A DNA stretch of 64,000 bases from Nitrospira japonica (GTDB lineage Bacteria > Nitrospirota > Nitrospiria > Nitrospirales > Nitrospiraceae), in contig NZ_LT828648.1 in the NCBI RefSeq assembly GCF_900169565.1, positions 684,876 through 748,875 of the forward strand. Direction: 5' to 3'. Positions within the stretch are counted from its first letter, which is position 1; every line of letters starts with the position of its first letter. A program made the position numbers and the translations under genes. Positions 1 through 8,971 of the stretch are shown piece by piece. The notes beneath the pieces were generated by a model that did not search any database, was not told the origin of the DNA, and saw only the letters and a program-made list of their open reading frames with translations.

Positions 1-4
1 ATGA

Positions 5-790
5 TCAGGGTTCGGTAGGAACAGCCATCCGCTTTCTGTTTCGCTGCCGCACGGCTTCGAACAGCACAACCGACACCGCAGCAGAGACATTCAACGATTC
101 GACCTTCCCCATCATGGGGATTCTCAGCAATTCGTCACATTCCTTCCGTACTCCGGGTCGGATGCCCTCTCCTTCGCCACCCACGACGATCGCAAGCGGA
201 CCCGTCAAATCGGTTTCTGTGTAAATCTTCTCCGCCGAGGGTTCCACCCCATATACCCAGATTCCGGCTTTCTTCAAGTCTTCAATGCACCGGGTGAGAT
301 TCGAAGCCCGTGAGACCGGCATATGATCAATCGCGCCGGCGGAGACCTTCGCCACGACGGACGTCAGGCCCACCGCCCGCCGCTCCGGTATGCATATCCC
401 GTGAACGCCGGCTGCCTCCGCCGTGCGCAGCACCGCACCGAGATTGTGGGGATCTTCGACTCCGTCAAGAAGGAGAAGGAACGGAGGCTCGTTGCGCGCG
501 CGGGCTGATTCGAGGATCTCGTCCAAAGCGACGTAAGCCTTCGCCGCGACAAACGCGATGACCCCTTGATGCTTTCCGCCCGGGACAAGACGATCGAATG
601 CGGCAGCCGGCCCAAGTTGAACCGGGATTCGCTTCTCCTTGGCCCGTTGGACCACGTCGCCAAACTGGCGATCCTGCCTTAAAACCAGAAGACGCTGGAT
701 CGGCCTGACACCGGCCCTGAGAGCCTCTCGAACCGCGTGCAATCCGTAGAGGAGCTCGGAGGGTTCATCGTTTCCATCGGCTGGTACCAT
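5..790 (-). CDS. rlmB: 23S rRNA 2'-O-methyltransferase RlmB (SpoU family)
   Basis: Predicted SAM-dependent 2'-O-ribose methyltransferase acting on a guanosine of 23S rRNA during large-subunit assembly. The three SpoU/TrmH motifs are visible: GVEDPHNLGAVLRTAEAAG, IVVGGEGEGIR, and IPMMGKVESLNVSAAVSVVL near the C-terminus. The N-terminal segment ELLYGLHAVREALRAG is the usual RlmB substrate-binding start. I chose the ATG at 790 (261 residues). A longer frame to 880 only adds residues with no family resemblance and would lie deeper inside cysS. The gene overlaps the 3' end of cysS by 26 bp, so the two are probably translated from one mRNA. The family is certain. The exact target base follows the RlmB subfamily and is inferred. 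Confidence 0.93.
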   Translation of the reverse strand: MVPADGNDEPSELLYGLHAVREALRAGVRPIQRLLVLRQDRQFGDVVQRAKEKRIPVQLGPAAAFDRLVPGGKHQGVIAFVAAKAYVALDEILESARARNEPPFLLLLDGVEDPHNLGAVLRTAEAAGVHGICIPERRAVGLTSVVAKVSAGAIDHMPVSRASNLTRCIEDLKKAGIWVYGVEPSAEKIYTETDLTGPLAIVVGGEGEGIRPGVRKECDELLRIPMMGKVESLNVSAAVSVVLFEAVRQRNRKRMAVPTEP

Positions 791-2198
791 CTGGTTTGTC
801 CTCGATAATAATACCCTGCGAACTGAGTTCGCTCCTGATTTGATCGGCACGCTTGAAATCTTTCTGTGCCTTAGCCGCACGTCGCTCTGCGAGCTTCATT
901 TCGATTTCTTCACCCGATAGCTGGTACTGTCCCTCGTCGGCTTTGAGGCTATATTCCCAGCGATCCAGCTGGAACAGTCCCAGCACCGTACCCAAAGAAC
1001 GAAATGCCTGCCTCGCTTTCAGCCGTCCGTCTGTGGAGAGGCCAGTCCCCAGCAGTTTATTTATATCGGCCCGAAGCTTCTGAAATTCAGCAATCGCAGC
1101 CGGGGTATTCAAATCGTTGTCCATAGCCGTTCGGAATCCTTCGATCGTCCGACGAATAGCAGGATCGAGTCCTATATCACCTGCTGCATTCCCTTCCTGT
1201 TCATGCAGTCGATTAAACAATCCGTAGAAGCCCTCCAAGGCTCTTTTTGCTTCCTGCAAGGCTTGGTCGGAAAAATCGAGTGGTCCATGGTAATGCGTCG
1301 ATAAAAGGAAGAATCTGAGGACTTCACCTGTGACATCCTGCGACCATTGTGACTTTTCGAAAACCTCTCTGATCGTGAAGAAGTTGCCCAATGACTTGGA
1401 CATCTTCTCTCGATTGAGCTGCACAAACCCATTGTGGATCCAGTAACGCGCAAACTCTTTTCCTGTCGTGCCGCAGGATTGAGCGATTTCGTTTTCATGA
1501 TGCGGGAATATCAGATCCATGCCTCCGCCATGAATATCGAATGTTTCCCCCAAGTACTTGATCGACATGGCCGAACATTCAATGTGCCAACCAGGTCGAC
1601 CCATGCCCCAAGGACTGGGCCACGAGGGTTCACCCGGCTTACTGTTCTTCCATAATGCAAAATCCATGGGGTGGCGCTTGCGTTCGTCCACTTCCACTCG
1701 TGCACCGGCCAGGAGGTCTTCGAGCTTTCGCTTGGAGAGCAGCCCATAGGCAGGATACTTGTTCACCTGGAAATACACATCTCCGCCGACCTGGTAGGCC
1801 AGGTCCTTCTTGACCAACTTTTCCGTCATCGCAACGATGTCCACGATGTGGGCCGTGGCCCTCGGCTCTTTCGTCGCGGGAAGAATCCCCAGCTTCCCCA
1901 TGTCCTGGTAATAGGCCTCGATAAATTCCGATGTGATGGCCTCGCAGGAGATTCCCCGCTCACGAGCCCGGTTGATGATCTTGTCGTCTACATCGGTGAA
2001 GTTCTTGACGAACTCGACCTCATACCCTGCATGCTCCAGATACCGCCGAAGCACGTCGAATACGAGCGCGCTGCGCGCGTGACCGATGTGGCAATAATCA
2101 TAGACAGTCACACCGCAGACATACATTCGAACCCTGTTCGGCTCCAGAGGCTTGAAGGGTTCCTGCTTGCCCGTAAGGGTATTGAACAGCGTTAGCAT
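765..2198 (-). CDS. cysS: Cysteinyl-tRNA synthetase
   Basis: Class I aminoacyl-tRNA synthetase that charges tRNA-Cys in the cytoplasm. The 477-residue product has the usual length. The HIGH signature is at about residue 31 in YDYCHIGHARSALVFD and the KMSKS loop in REKMSKSLGNFFTI. Zinc-site residues typical of CysS lie in CGVTVYD near the N-terminus and in WHIECSAMS and HHENEIAQS. The gene begins 3 bp after the DedA-family gene and runs into rlmB, so it sits in a compact minus-strand run. Nothing looks broken. Confidence 0.97.
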   Translation of the reverse strand: MLTLFNTLTGKQEPFKPLEPNRVRMYVCGVTVYDYCHIGHARSALVFDVLRRYLEHAGYEVEFVKNFTDVDDKIINRARERGISCEAITSEFIEAYYQDMGKLGILPATKEPRATAHIVDIVAMTEKLVKKDLAYQVGGDVYFQVNKYPAYGLLSKRKLEDLLAGARVEVDERKRHPMDFALWKNSKPGEPSWPSPWGMGRPGWHIECSAMSIKYLGETFDIHGGGMDLIFPHHENEIAQSCGTTGKEFARYWIHNGFVQLNREKMSKSLGNFFTIREVFEKSQWSQDVTGEVLRFFLLSTHYHGPLDFSDQALQEAKRALEGFYGLFNRLHEQEGNAAGDIGLDPAIRRTIEGFRTAMDNDLNTPAAIAEFQKLRADINKLLGTGLSTDGRLKARQAFRSLGTVLGLFQLDRWEYSLKADEGQYQLSGEEIEMKLAERRAAKAQKDFKRADQIRSELSSQGIIIEDKPDGTSRWKR

Positions 2199-2201
2199 GC
2201 T

Positions 2202-2840
2202 CTAGGAAGTGTGGTCGGATCCACGTCGTGGCCAATGCGACCAAAGAAAGTATCCGCCGGCCAGCACCAACAGCACTCCAATGACGATATCAAGCTGATG
2301 GAAATAGTCATGCAGCTGATCCCACTGCTCTCCCATTTTGACGCCGATATAGGCCAAGAGGTAGCACCAGGGCAACGCGCCGACGAACGTGAACAGCACG
2401 AAGCGGGGGAAATTCATCCCGGCGATCCCAGCCGGCAGCGAGATGAAGGTTCTGACGACAGGCAGCATGCGGCTGAATAATACGGCCGCATCACCGTATT
2501 TCTGAAACCAGCGATCGGCAAGATCAAGGTCTCTGCGGGAAACCAGCATATACGGACCATACCTCTCGACAAACGGGCGTCCGCCCCATACCCCGGCATA
2601 ATACGCGACGATCGACCCGGCGACGTTGCCGATGGCACCGGCCAAGGTGACCCCCATCAAACTGAATTGTCCCGTGGTGACGAGATACCCGGAAAACGGC
2701 ATGATGATCTCACTTGGCAATGGAATGCAGGCGCTCTCAATCGCCATCGTCAGAAAAATTCCGCTGTATCCGAAGGAACTGATCGTGTTCATCACGAAAC
2801 GACCCAGCACTGTAATGATCGCTTCGATCATCCCTCCCAT
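2202..2840 (-). CDS. DedA-family inner-membrane protein
   Basis: A 212-residue polytopic membrane protein of the DedA/SNARE-associated (VTT domain) family. Members have been linked to membrane homeostasis and, in several bacteria, to undecaprenyl-phosphate recycling. The family core is visible in ESACIPLPSEIIMPFSGYL near residue 35 and in the glycine-rich stretch GAIGNVAGSIVAYYAGVWGG. A further conserved block is FSRMLPVVRTFISLPAGIAG around residues 125-145. Hydrophobic helices follow to residue 200. The gene starts 5 bp after surE stops and ends 3 bp before cysS. The substrate cannot be read from the sequence. Confidence 0.88.
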   Translation of the reverse strand: MGGMIEAIITVLGRFVMNTISSFGYSGIFLTMAIESACIPLPSEIIMPFSGYLVTTGQFSLMGVTLAGAIGNVAGSIVAYYAGVWGGRPFVERYGPYMLVSRRDLDLADRWFQKYGDAAVLFSRMLPVVRTFISLPAGIAGMNFPRFVLFTFVGALPWCYLLAYIGVKMGEQWDQLHDYFHQLDIVIGVLLVLAGGYFLWSHWPRRGSDHTS

Positions 2841-2845
2841 GTGCG

Positions 2846-3640
2846 TTACGCTTTCCTTTTCATCCGAGGGCTCCGTGTCCGGCGATTACTGTGCTTAAGC
2901 AGAGACTCCCAAGCTCGGAAGCGGTCCATCGCGTCATAGTGCGTGCTGTCGAGGCGAATGGGGGTCATCGATACGGCCCCTTCCGCAATTGCCTCGTGAT
3001 CCGAATCCTTGTTTCTGCTCCACGATACGCGGGTGCCCGCGATCCAATAGTACGTTCGACCATGGGGGTCGACTTTCTCAATGATAGGATCATCGAATCG
3101 TCGCCGACTGAGGCATGTCACGCGCACGCCGGTGGTCCGTGCAAGCGGACGGTCCGGTATGTTGACATTGAGGAGCGTTTCCTCCGGCAGACCCTGCTCA
3201 AGAACCAGACGTGCGATGCGCATGGCGTGATGGGCACCCGCCGAGAAGCGGAAGGTGTCGCGCCCTTCTTGCGAAACCGCGATCGATGGTATTCCGAGAA
3301 TCGTTCCTTCGACCGCGGCCGACACGGTCCCCGAATACAGCACGTCGTCGCCAAGGTTCACACCTTTGTTGATTCCCGAAACCAGAAGCTGCGGAAGCCC
3401 CGGAAGGATGTTCTGGATCGCAAGATTGACGCAATCGACCGGTGTTCCATTGATGGCAAACGCACGCTTTGCTTGTCGATGAATTCTCAGGGGCTTATGC
3501 AGGGTGACGGCATGGCCGACCGCCGTCCGCTCGCGATCCGGCGCAACCACCCACACGTCGCCCAGCTTTCCCAATGCCTCGGCGAGCGCGGTCAGTCCCG
3601 CGGATGCCATCCCGTCGTCATTTGTCACCAAAATACGCAT
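2846..3640 (-). CDS. surE: 5'/3'-nucleotidase SurE
   Basis: Metal-dependent survival-protein phosphatase acting on nucleoside monophosphates. The start ATG at 3640 gives the canonical opening MRILVTNDDG, whose paired aspartates bind the metal. SGINKGVNLGDDVLYSGT follows around residue 80, another active-site block of the family. At 264 residues it is of normal length. Frame upstream of this ATG is open but carries no homology and crosses a terminator hairpin at 3656-3679, so I reject it. No good Shine-Dalgarno is visible before the ATG. The start lies only about 15 bp past the tRNA-Pro terminator T-run. Confidence 0.94.
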   Translation of the reverse strand: MRILVTNDDGMASAGLTALAEALGKLGDVWVVAPDRERTAVGHAVTLHKPLRIHRQAKRAFAINGTPVDCVNLAIQNILPGLPQLLVSGINKGVNLGDDVLYSGTVSAAVEGTILGIPSIAVSQEGRDTFRFSAGAHHAMRIARLVLEQGLPEETLLNVNIPDRPLARTTGVRVTCLSRRRFDDPIIEKVDPHGRTYYWIAGTRVSWSRNKDSDHEAIAEGAVSMTPIRLDSTHYDAMDRFRAWESLLKHSNRRTRSPRMKRKA

Positions 3641-3655
3641 ATGGACATCAGGCAC

Positions 3656-3679
3656 AAAAAAAGCTGCGCATCGGCAGCT
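3656..3679 (-). terminator. Intrinsic terminator after tRNA-Pro
   Basis: On the minus strand a six-base-pair stem AGCTGC/GCAGCT with a six-base loop is followed directly by seven T residues. It lies about 100 bp downstream of the tRNA-Pro gene and just before surE. Confidence 0.75.
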
Positions 3680-3778
3680 CAGTCGCACAGAGGTTCTGAT
3701 GTCCGGAGCGAGCCGCAGGCTCCTCCGGGTATACATGGACCGTCGATACTCAGCACTTCATACTGAACGTTGGTGATT

Positions 3779-3855
3779 TGGTCGGGGCGAGCCGATTTGA
3801 ACGGCCGACCACTCGCACCCCAAGCGAGTACGCTACCGGGCTGCGCCACGCCCCG
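3779..3855 (-). tRNA. tRNA-Pro (GGG anticodon)
   Basis: Read on the minus strand, CGGGGCG pairs with CGCCCCG as the acceptor stem, followed by discriminator A and a gene-encoded CCA. The anticodon arm is CTCGC-TTGGGGT-GCGAG, giving anticodon GGG for proline. The T arm carries GTTCAAATC. The total is 77 nt including CCA. It sits between a merR-type gene and surE, all co-directional. Confidence 0.95.
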
Positions 3856-3939
3856 ACAGAAAACAACGTTTTTGCATTCTCTCCTTTGAGGACCCCGGAT
3901 TGCAACTGCAACAGCCGGATACTTTGAGAGTGGATTTTC

Positions 3940-4284
3940 TCAATTGGATTCCAGGAGTTTCAAAATGGCTCGGAGACTTCCACGCAACTTCTGCGCCAAT
4001 TCTTTCGGCTTCACCCGCTGGGGGGAAATCCGCCCTCGTCTAGCCCAATACCGTTTCACTCCCTCAAGCGTGTGGCCTTCTTCATAGAGCATCCGCTTGA
4101 TTTCCAGAACAGTTTCAATATCGCGCCTCACGTAGAGCCGCTGATTTCCACGGCTTTTTTTGGGATTCAGAAAGGGAAACTGCGACTCCCAAAACCGCAG
4201 GACATATGCGGGCAGCTTCGTGACCTGACTGACTTCCCCTATTTTGTAGAAGACTTTGCTTCCCAGCCGGGGCTCATTCCCCAT
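3940..4284 (-). CDS. MerR-family transcriptional regulator
   Basis: A 114-residue DNA-binding protein with a MerR-type winged helix-turn-helix. KIGEVSQVTKLPAYVLRFWE (residues 14-33) is the recognition HTH and GNQRLYVRRDIETVLEIKRM the wing and following helix. There is no C-terminal effector domain beyond a short helix with no cysteine ligands, so it is not a classical metal sensor. It lies 40 bp downstream of ihfA. The ihfA-merR pair is a recurrent arrangement in several phyla, where the regulator's target is unknown. Confidence 0.85.
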   Translation of the reverse strand: MGNEPRLGSKVFYKIGEVSQVTKLPAYVLRFWESQFPFLNPKKSRGNQRLYVRRDIETVLEIKRMLYEEGHTLEGVKRYWARRGRISPQRVKPKELAQKLRGSLRAILKLLESN

Positions 4285-4324
4285 GACCGATCCTCGTGCC
4301 AGGATGCGCCGGTGAGTAAAGGAG

Positions 4325-4600
4325 CTATGAATTGACGTACTTCTTGAATACCTGACTGGGACGGAAGGTCACAACACGACGGGGCGTAATCCCGATTTCT
4401 TCGCCGGTTCGGGGATTTCGACCTTTTCGTGCGCCTTTGCTCCTGACGACAAAATTTCCAAAACCAGCGATCTTGACCGATTCCCCCTTCTGCAACACAG
4501 CCTTGAGCATGTTCAGCACGAGCTCGACAATGTCCGCTGCCTCATTCTTCGAAATTCCAACCTGCTTGTAAATTTCGTTCGCAATGTCTGCCTTCCTCAT
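4325..4600 (-). CDS. ihfA: Integration host factor alpha / HU-family DNA-bending protein
   Basis: A 91-residue HU/IHF fold protein that bends DNA in the nucleoid. MRKADIANEIYKQVGISKNE forms the N-terminal helices. GESVKIAGFGNF and RKGRNPRTGEEI form the beta arms, with the minor-groove-intercalating proline in GRNPRTG. Its place before a short MerR regulator supports the alpha subunit rather than HU. That is a context argument, since the fold alone does not separate them. The region upstream (4601-4703) would hold its promoter, but I see no convincing consensus there. Confidence 0.88.
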   Translation of the reverse strand: MRKADIANEIYKQVGISKNEAADIVELVLNMLKAVLQKGESVKIAGFGNFVVRSKGARKGRNPRTGEEIGITPRRVVTFRPSQVFKKYVNS

Positions 4601-4703
4601 GCTTCCCCCCTACGCAACTCCTCAGGCTGCTCGGTCATCTGTCGAGACAAAAGCAGGTTTCGCCATAAGTTACGTGAGGTTATGTAGGCTGTCAAGGACA
4701 AAT

Positions 4704-6371
4704 TCAGGGGGAAGACTGGTCGGAAGATCGATCTCTGGCGAGTAATTTATACTCAATGCTGTCAGCCAAGGCCTGCCAACTTGCCTCCATGATGTTCTCC
4801 GAGACCCCGACCGTCCCCCACTTGTCTTTATGATCTCCCGACTCGATGAGGACACGAACCTTGGATTCCGTGCCACGATTGGCGGAAAGAACTCTCACCT
4901 TGTAGTCGAGCAGCTTGACTTCACGGAGCTCCGGATAAAAACGTTCCAATGACTTCCGGAGGGCATGATCCAGCGCATTCACCGGCCCGGCGCCCGTTCC
5001 TTGGGCATGTGCGACGGTCTCATCCACCTTGACCGTAACCATGGCCTCGGAGCTCGAGGTTCCGTCATCTTGCTTTCTCTCGACCACCACGCGAAAGCCC
5101 AGCAACTGAAACGACGGAGTGTGGTTTCCCATAGCCTTCCGCATGAGCAACTCGAAGGAACCTTCCGCTCCTTCGAACTGATACCCCTGATTTTCCCGTT
5201 CCTTCAGGGTTTCCACGAGTTCTGCAACCTTGGAGTGATCCTTTGCAATCGTCAGTCCGTACGACTCAACCTTTTCCAGAATGCCGCTCCGACCGGCATA
5301 ATCGGACACGAGCATGCGTTGCCGATTGCCGACCATGGCAGGATCGATATGCTCGTACGTCGCCGGATTCTTGAGCACGGCGTGGATATGGACGCCGCCT
5401 TTATGCGCAAACGCCGCGTCCCCAACGTACGGCTGATGCTTATTGGGCATGAGGTTGGCGATTTCCGTCACGAAACCTGACACGTCCTTCAGACGGCCGA
5501 GTCGATCCCCCAATCCCGGCCGCTTCATCTTCAACTGCAGATTCGGAACGATGGACGTCAGGTTGGCATTCCCGCATCGCTCTCCGATCCCGTTGATTGT
5601 TCCCTGCACCTGGGTGACGCCCGTTTCAATCGCCATGAGGGAATTGGCGACCGCCATTTCACAGTCGTTGTGGGCATGGATTCCAAGAGGAATCGAGCAT
5701 TCCGCTTGCACGGCACGACAGATCTCGCCGACCTCCCACGGCATCGACCCGCCGTTCGTATCGCAGAGAATGATGCGCTCTGCACCGGCGGCCACCGCCG
5801 CGCGAATCGTTTTCAAGGCATAGTCGGGATCGGCCTTATATCCGTCGAAAAAATGCTCCGCGTCATAGAAGACCCGGCGTCCTTTGGACTTCAAATGCTC
5901 GATGGAATCCTTAATGAGCTCAAGGTTCTTGCCGAGGGCGATGCCCAGAGCGTCCGTGACCTGGAACGTCCAGCTTTTCCCGAACAGCGTGATGGTCTGG
6001 GTGTCGGCGGAAAGCAGCGCCTGAATCGTAGGGTCTTTGTCGACCGGATTGCTGGCCTTACGCGTGGAACCGAACGCCACCACGCTGGCATGCTGTAGCG
6101 GGATTGTCTTGATGATGCGAAAGAATTCGATGTCTTTAGGGTTGGCCCCGGGCCAACCGCCCTCGATAAAATGAACTCCCAGGTCATCCAGCTTCTGGGC
6201 GATGCGGATCTTGTCGTCAACGGAAAAACTGACGTCCTCGGCCTGCGCACCGTCACGCAATGTGGTGTCGTATATTTCAAGCGCCGGGGACTTCGGCAAC
6301 GACGCAAGCGATGCGTCGGAGCGATCGGCAGCCCGACGCTGAGGGTTGCGTGCTGGAGGGCGTGTCGGCAT
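4704..6371 (-). CDS. cimA: (R)-citramalate synthase
   Basis: Condenses pyruvate with acetyl-CoA to citramalate, the first step of the threonine-independent route to 2-oxobutyrate and isoleucine. The HMGL-like TIM barrel opens with LEIYDTTLRDGAQAEDVSFS, carrying the catalytic Arg-Asp pair. HAHNDCEMAVANSL supplies the metal-binding His-x-His and LCDTNGG is also present. The C-terminal LeuA-type regulatory domain occupies roughly residues 410-540. At about 555 residues it matches CimA (EC 2.3.3.21) better than 2-isopropylmalate synthase or homocitrate synthase. Start choice is uncertain: ATG at 6371, or GTG at 6392 for seven more residues, neither with a clear ribosome-binding site. It is last in the aspartate-family operon, 38-59 bp after lysC. 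Confidence 0.88.
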   Translation of the reverse strand: MPTRPPARNPQRRAADRSDASLASLPKSPALEIYDTTLRDGAQAEDVSFSVDDKIRIAQKLDDLGVHFIEGGWPGANPKDIEFFRIIKTIPLQHASVVAFGSTRKASNPVDKDPTIQALLSADTQTITLFGKSWTFQVTDALGIALGKNLELIKDSIEHLKSKGRRVFYDAEHFFDGYKADPDYALKTIRAAVAAGAERIILCDTNGGSMPWEVGEICRAVQAECSIPLGIHAHNDCEMAVANSLMAIETGVTQVQGTINGIGERCGNANLTSIVPNLQLKMKRPGLGDRLGRLKDVSGFVTEIANLMPNKHQPYVGDAAFAHKGGVHIHAVLKNPATYEHIDPAMVGNRQRMLVSDYAGRSGILEKVESYGLTIAKDHSKVAELVETLKERENQGYQFEGAEGSFELLMRKAMGNHTPSFQLLGFRVVVERKQDDGTSSSEAMVTVKVDETVAHAQGTGAGPVNALDHALRKSLERFYPELREVKLLDYKVRVLSANRGTESKVRVLIESGDHKDKWGTVGVSENIMEASWQALADSIEYKLLARDRSSDQSSP

Positions 6372-6430
6372 GACGAAGAGGGTACCAGGCACAGGCCGAT
6401 TCTGTCGAGACTCAAATCACCGCGCAGAAA

Positions 6431-7672
6431 CTACTTCGCCGCTCGGTCGTCGTTCCGAGGCTGGTCCAGGCCGAATGCCGAGTGCAGCGACCGCATGGCC
6501 AGTTCAAGATATTTTTCATCGATGACGCAGGAGATCTTGATTTCCGAGGTGCTGATCATGATGATGTTGACGCCCTCTTGCGACAGCACTTCGAACATCT
6601 TGGCGGCCACCCCCGAGTGCGAGCGCATCCCTACCCCGACCAGCGAGACTTTTGCGATCGCCTCGGTGACGGAGACGGACTTCGCCCCGATGGTCCTGGC
6701 CACGTCCTGGATGAGCGGGACGGCCTTGTTCACATCCACCCGAGGGATCGTAAAGGAAATGTCGGTCAAGGCGGCTTGACTCATGTTTTGGATGATCACG
6801 TCGACAAGGATGTTGGCCTTGGCCACCGGCCCGAAGAGACCGGCCGCTATGCCCGGCTTGTCCGGTACTCCGACGATGGTGACCTTGGCCTGATTCCGGT
6901 CGCCCGTGACTCCTGAAACCGCGACGGCCTCCATGTCTCTGTCTTCGCGTGTCACAAGCGTCCCCTTTCCTTCCTTGAAACTCGAATTGACCTCCAGCGG
7001 CACATTGAACTTCGCCGCAAATTCGACGGAGCGGCTCTGTAGGACTTTTGCTCCGAGACTGGCCATCTCCAACATTTCTTCATATGAGATCTTGTCGATC
7101 CGCCGCGCTGACGGCACGATATTGGGATCCGTAGTATACACGCCGTCCACGTCCGTGAAGATCACGCATCGATCGGCCTTGAGCGACGCCGCCAACGCGA
7201 CCGCCGTCAGGTCAGACCCCCCGCGTCCCAAGGTCGTGACATCCGATTGCTGGTTGATCCCCTGGAAGCCGGCCACAACTGGAATGACGCCCCTTGTCAG
7301 CGATTCGCGGATACGCTCCGCCGTCACCTTGGTGATGCGGGCCTTGGTATGCGCACTATCCGTCAGGATGCCGACCTGACGACCGGTGAACGACCGGGCA
7401 TCGAGATGACGGCTTCGCAGCGCCATCGCCAGAAGGGCGATGGTCACTCGTTCACCGGTAGAAAGCAGCATGTCGAGTTCTCGTTCATCCGGCAGAGGAG
7501 CCATTTCGTGCGCAAGACGCAACAAGCGATCCGTCTCCCCGCTCATTGCCGATAACACCACGACGACTTGATGCCCATCCTTACAGGCACGTTCGACGTT
7601 GTCGGCAACCCGATGAATCCGCTCGACCGTCCCCACGGAGGTTCCGCCGTATTTCTGAACGATCAGGGACAT
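6431..7672 (-). CDS. lysC: Aspartate kinase
   Basis: Phosphorylates aspartate to open the lysine, threonine and methionine pathways. The ATG at 7672 gives the diagnostic [14 protein letters not shown]. The kinase domain is followed by two ACT domains (about residues 265-413), consistent with feedback control by lysine and/or threonine. The 413-residue length fits the single-function enzymes with C-terminal ACT pairs. Residues before this methionine in the open frame have no homology and overlap the upstream gene. It starts 4 bp after the mutase-like gene, indicating cotranscription. Confidence 0.96.
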   Translation of the reverse strand: MSLIVQKYGGTSVGTVERIHRVADNVERACKDGHQVVVVLSAMSGETDRLLRLAHEMAPLPDERELDMLLSTGERVTIALLAMALRSRHLDARSFTGRQVGILTDSAHTKARITKVTAERIRESLTRGVIPVVAGFQGINQQSDVTTLGRGGSDLTAVALAASLKADRCVIFTDVDGVYTTDPNIVPSARRIDKISYEEMLEMASLGAKVLQSRSVEFAAKFNVPLEVNSSFKEGKGTLVTREDRDMEAVAVSGVTGDRNQAKVTIVGVPDKPGIAAGLFGPVAKANILVDVIIQNMSQAALTDISFTIPRVDVNKAVPLIQDVARTIGAKSVSVTEAIAKVSLVGVGMRSHSGVAAKMFEVLSQEGVNIIMISTSEIKISCVIDEKYLELAMRSLHSAFGLDQPRNDDRAAK

Positions 7673-7676
7673 GGCA

Positions 7677-8918
7677 TCAGGAAGGCTTGGAGAACAGCCG
7701 TATGACGAATTTCGTGGCGTCCCGAGGCGAGAGTCCGGAGGCCTGAGCATCGACCTCCGTGAAGCGGCGCGTGGGGTTTGCAGCCTGCTGTATCGAGCTG
7801 TCTCGAAACGCATAAAACCATTGCCCGTCAGTCGGTTTTCCCTGTTGCACGCCGCCGGAGTCGCAGAGAACCATGAGACGGTACGGACCCAATTGGGCCA
7901 TTCCTTGGAGAAGCGGGCGGACCAATTCCCGGTCGATATCCTCGATGCCGGTCACCTTGGCCTTGACGTCGGTGCCATAGACGACGGTGTCCGGCAATTC
8001 GACGTGCACATAGGCAAACTCCCTTTTTCTCAGTTCTTCCAGCGCGACCGCGGCTCGCGTGGCCAAATCCGTTTCTGACAACCGCTCGGGATCCACCGCG
8101 TCAAGCCCCGCAAGGAGGCCAAGCCCTCGATGAACATCACTCGATGACACCACGGCCCCGGAGACGTGAAACCGCTCAATCAGGCTCGGCCAGGTCACGG
8201 CTCGTCCCTCTCCCCACAGCCAAAGGCAATTGGCCGGCGCGAGACCCGCCTCTCGGCGTTCGTCGTTCACGGGATGATCCCGTAGGATGGTCAAGGAGGC
8301 ATCCATGAGTTTTCGAAGCATGTCCGCTCCGTCCCCCGCGGGAAGCGCATCACCGATGGGCTTTCCAACCAGAGACTGGGGATCGGTACAAAGGGCCCTG
8401 GATTTCCCGTTGACCCATACCATCAGATGTCGATGTCCCGAACCCGGATAAAACTGAATGATCTCCGATCCCAGTTGCTCATTGACGGCATCGATCAACT
8501 CTCTCGCTTCTTCGCCGGTGATCAGGCCGGCCGTCGCGTCCTCCATCATGACGTGAGGGCCGAGCTTCTTGATCTCAGCAGCCCCTCCTTTGGCTCCGGG
8601 TTGCGGCTCGGCCTTGAGCGTGACCATCGTGCATCGGTAGACCACGTCATGCTCGCCGACGGTGACGCCGAGACTGGCCGCCTCCAGCGGGCCGGGGCCT
8701 TGATAATACTTTCGCGGCTCATAGCCGAGGATACAGGTACCGGCCAGTCCGCTGCCGTGTCGGCCGTTCTCCTGTGGGACGGTCAACACTCCAAATTCAC
8801 CACCTTGTGCGATGTCGTCGAGGTGGGAAATTGACGCGGCCTGAAGAGGAGTCTTGCCGCCCAGCTCCGTGCGTGGCTGGTCCGCTATTCCATCAACGTG
8901 CAAAATCACGTACTTCAT
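7677..8918 (-). CDS. ApgM-family phosphoglycerate mutase-like protein, candidate homoserine kinase
   Basis: A 413-residue member of the archaeal-type cofactor-independent phosphoglycerate mutase family (alkaline phosphatase superfamily). [13 protein letters not shown] at the start carries the first metal aspartate and [11 protein letters not shown] near residue 350 resembles the C-terminal metal block. Its place is telling: it lies between thrC and lysC in an operon with hom but no thrB. Members of this family near threonine genes have long been annotated as proposed homoserine kinases, and genetic evidence for that role exists in some bacteria. I infer the same job here. A glycolytic mutase is the alternative. 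The ATG at 8918 is preferred over GTG at 8930 because it opens directly on the conserved strand. Confidence 0.75.
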   Translation of the reverse strand: MKYVILHVDGIADQPRTELGGKTPLQAASISHLDDIAQGGEFGVLTVPQENGRHGSGLAGTCILGYEPRKYYQGPGPLEAASLGVTVGEHDVVYRCTMVTLKAEPQPGAKGGAAEIKKLGPHVMMEDATAGLITGEEARELIDAVNEQLGSEIIQFYPGSGHRHLMVWVNGKSRALCTDPQSLVGKPIGDALPAGDGADMLRKLMDASLTILRDHPVNDERREAGLAPANCLWLWGEGRAVTWPSLIERFHVSGAVVSSSDVHRGLGLLAGLDAVDPERLSETDLATRAAVALEELRKREFAYVHVELPDTVVYGTDVKAKVTGIEDIDRELVRPLLQGMAQLGPYRLMVLCDSGGVQQGKPTDGQWFYAFRDSSIQQAANPTRRFTEVDAQASGLSPRDATKFVIRLFSKPS

Positions 8919-8971
8919 GACCGAAACCACACCCAGATTGTTGATGACATGCCGTCCCGTAACCTCATCGT

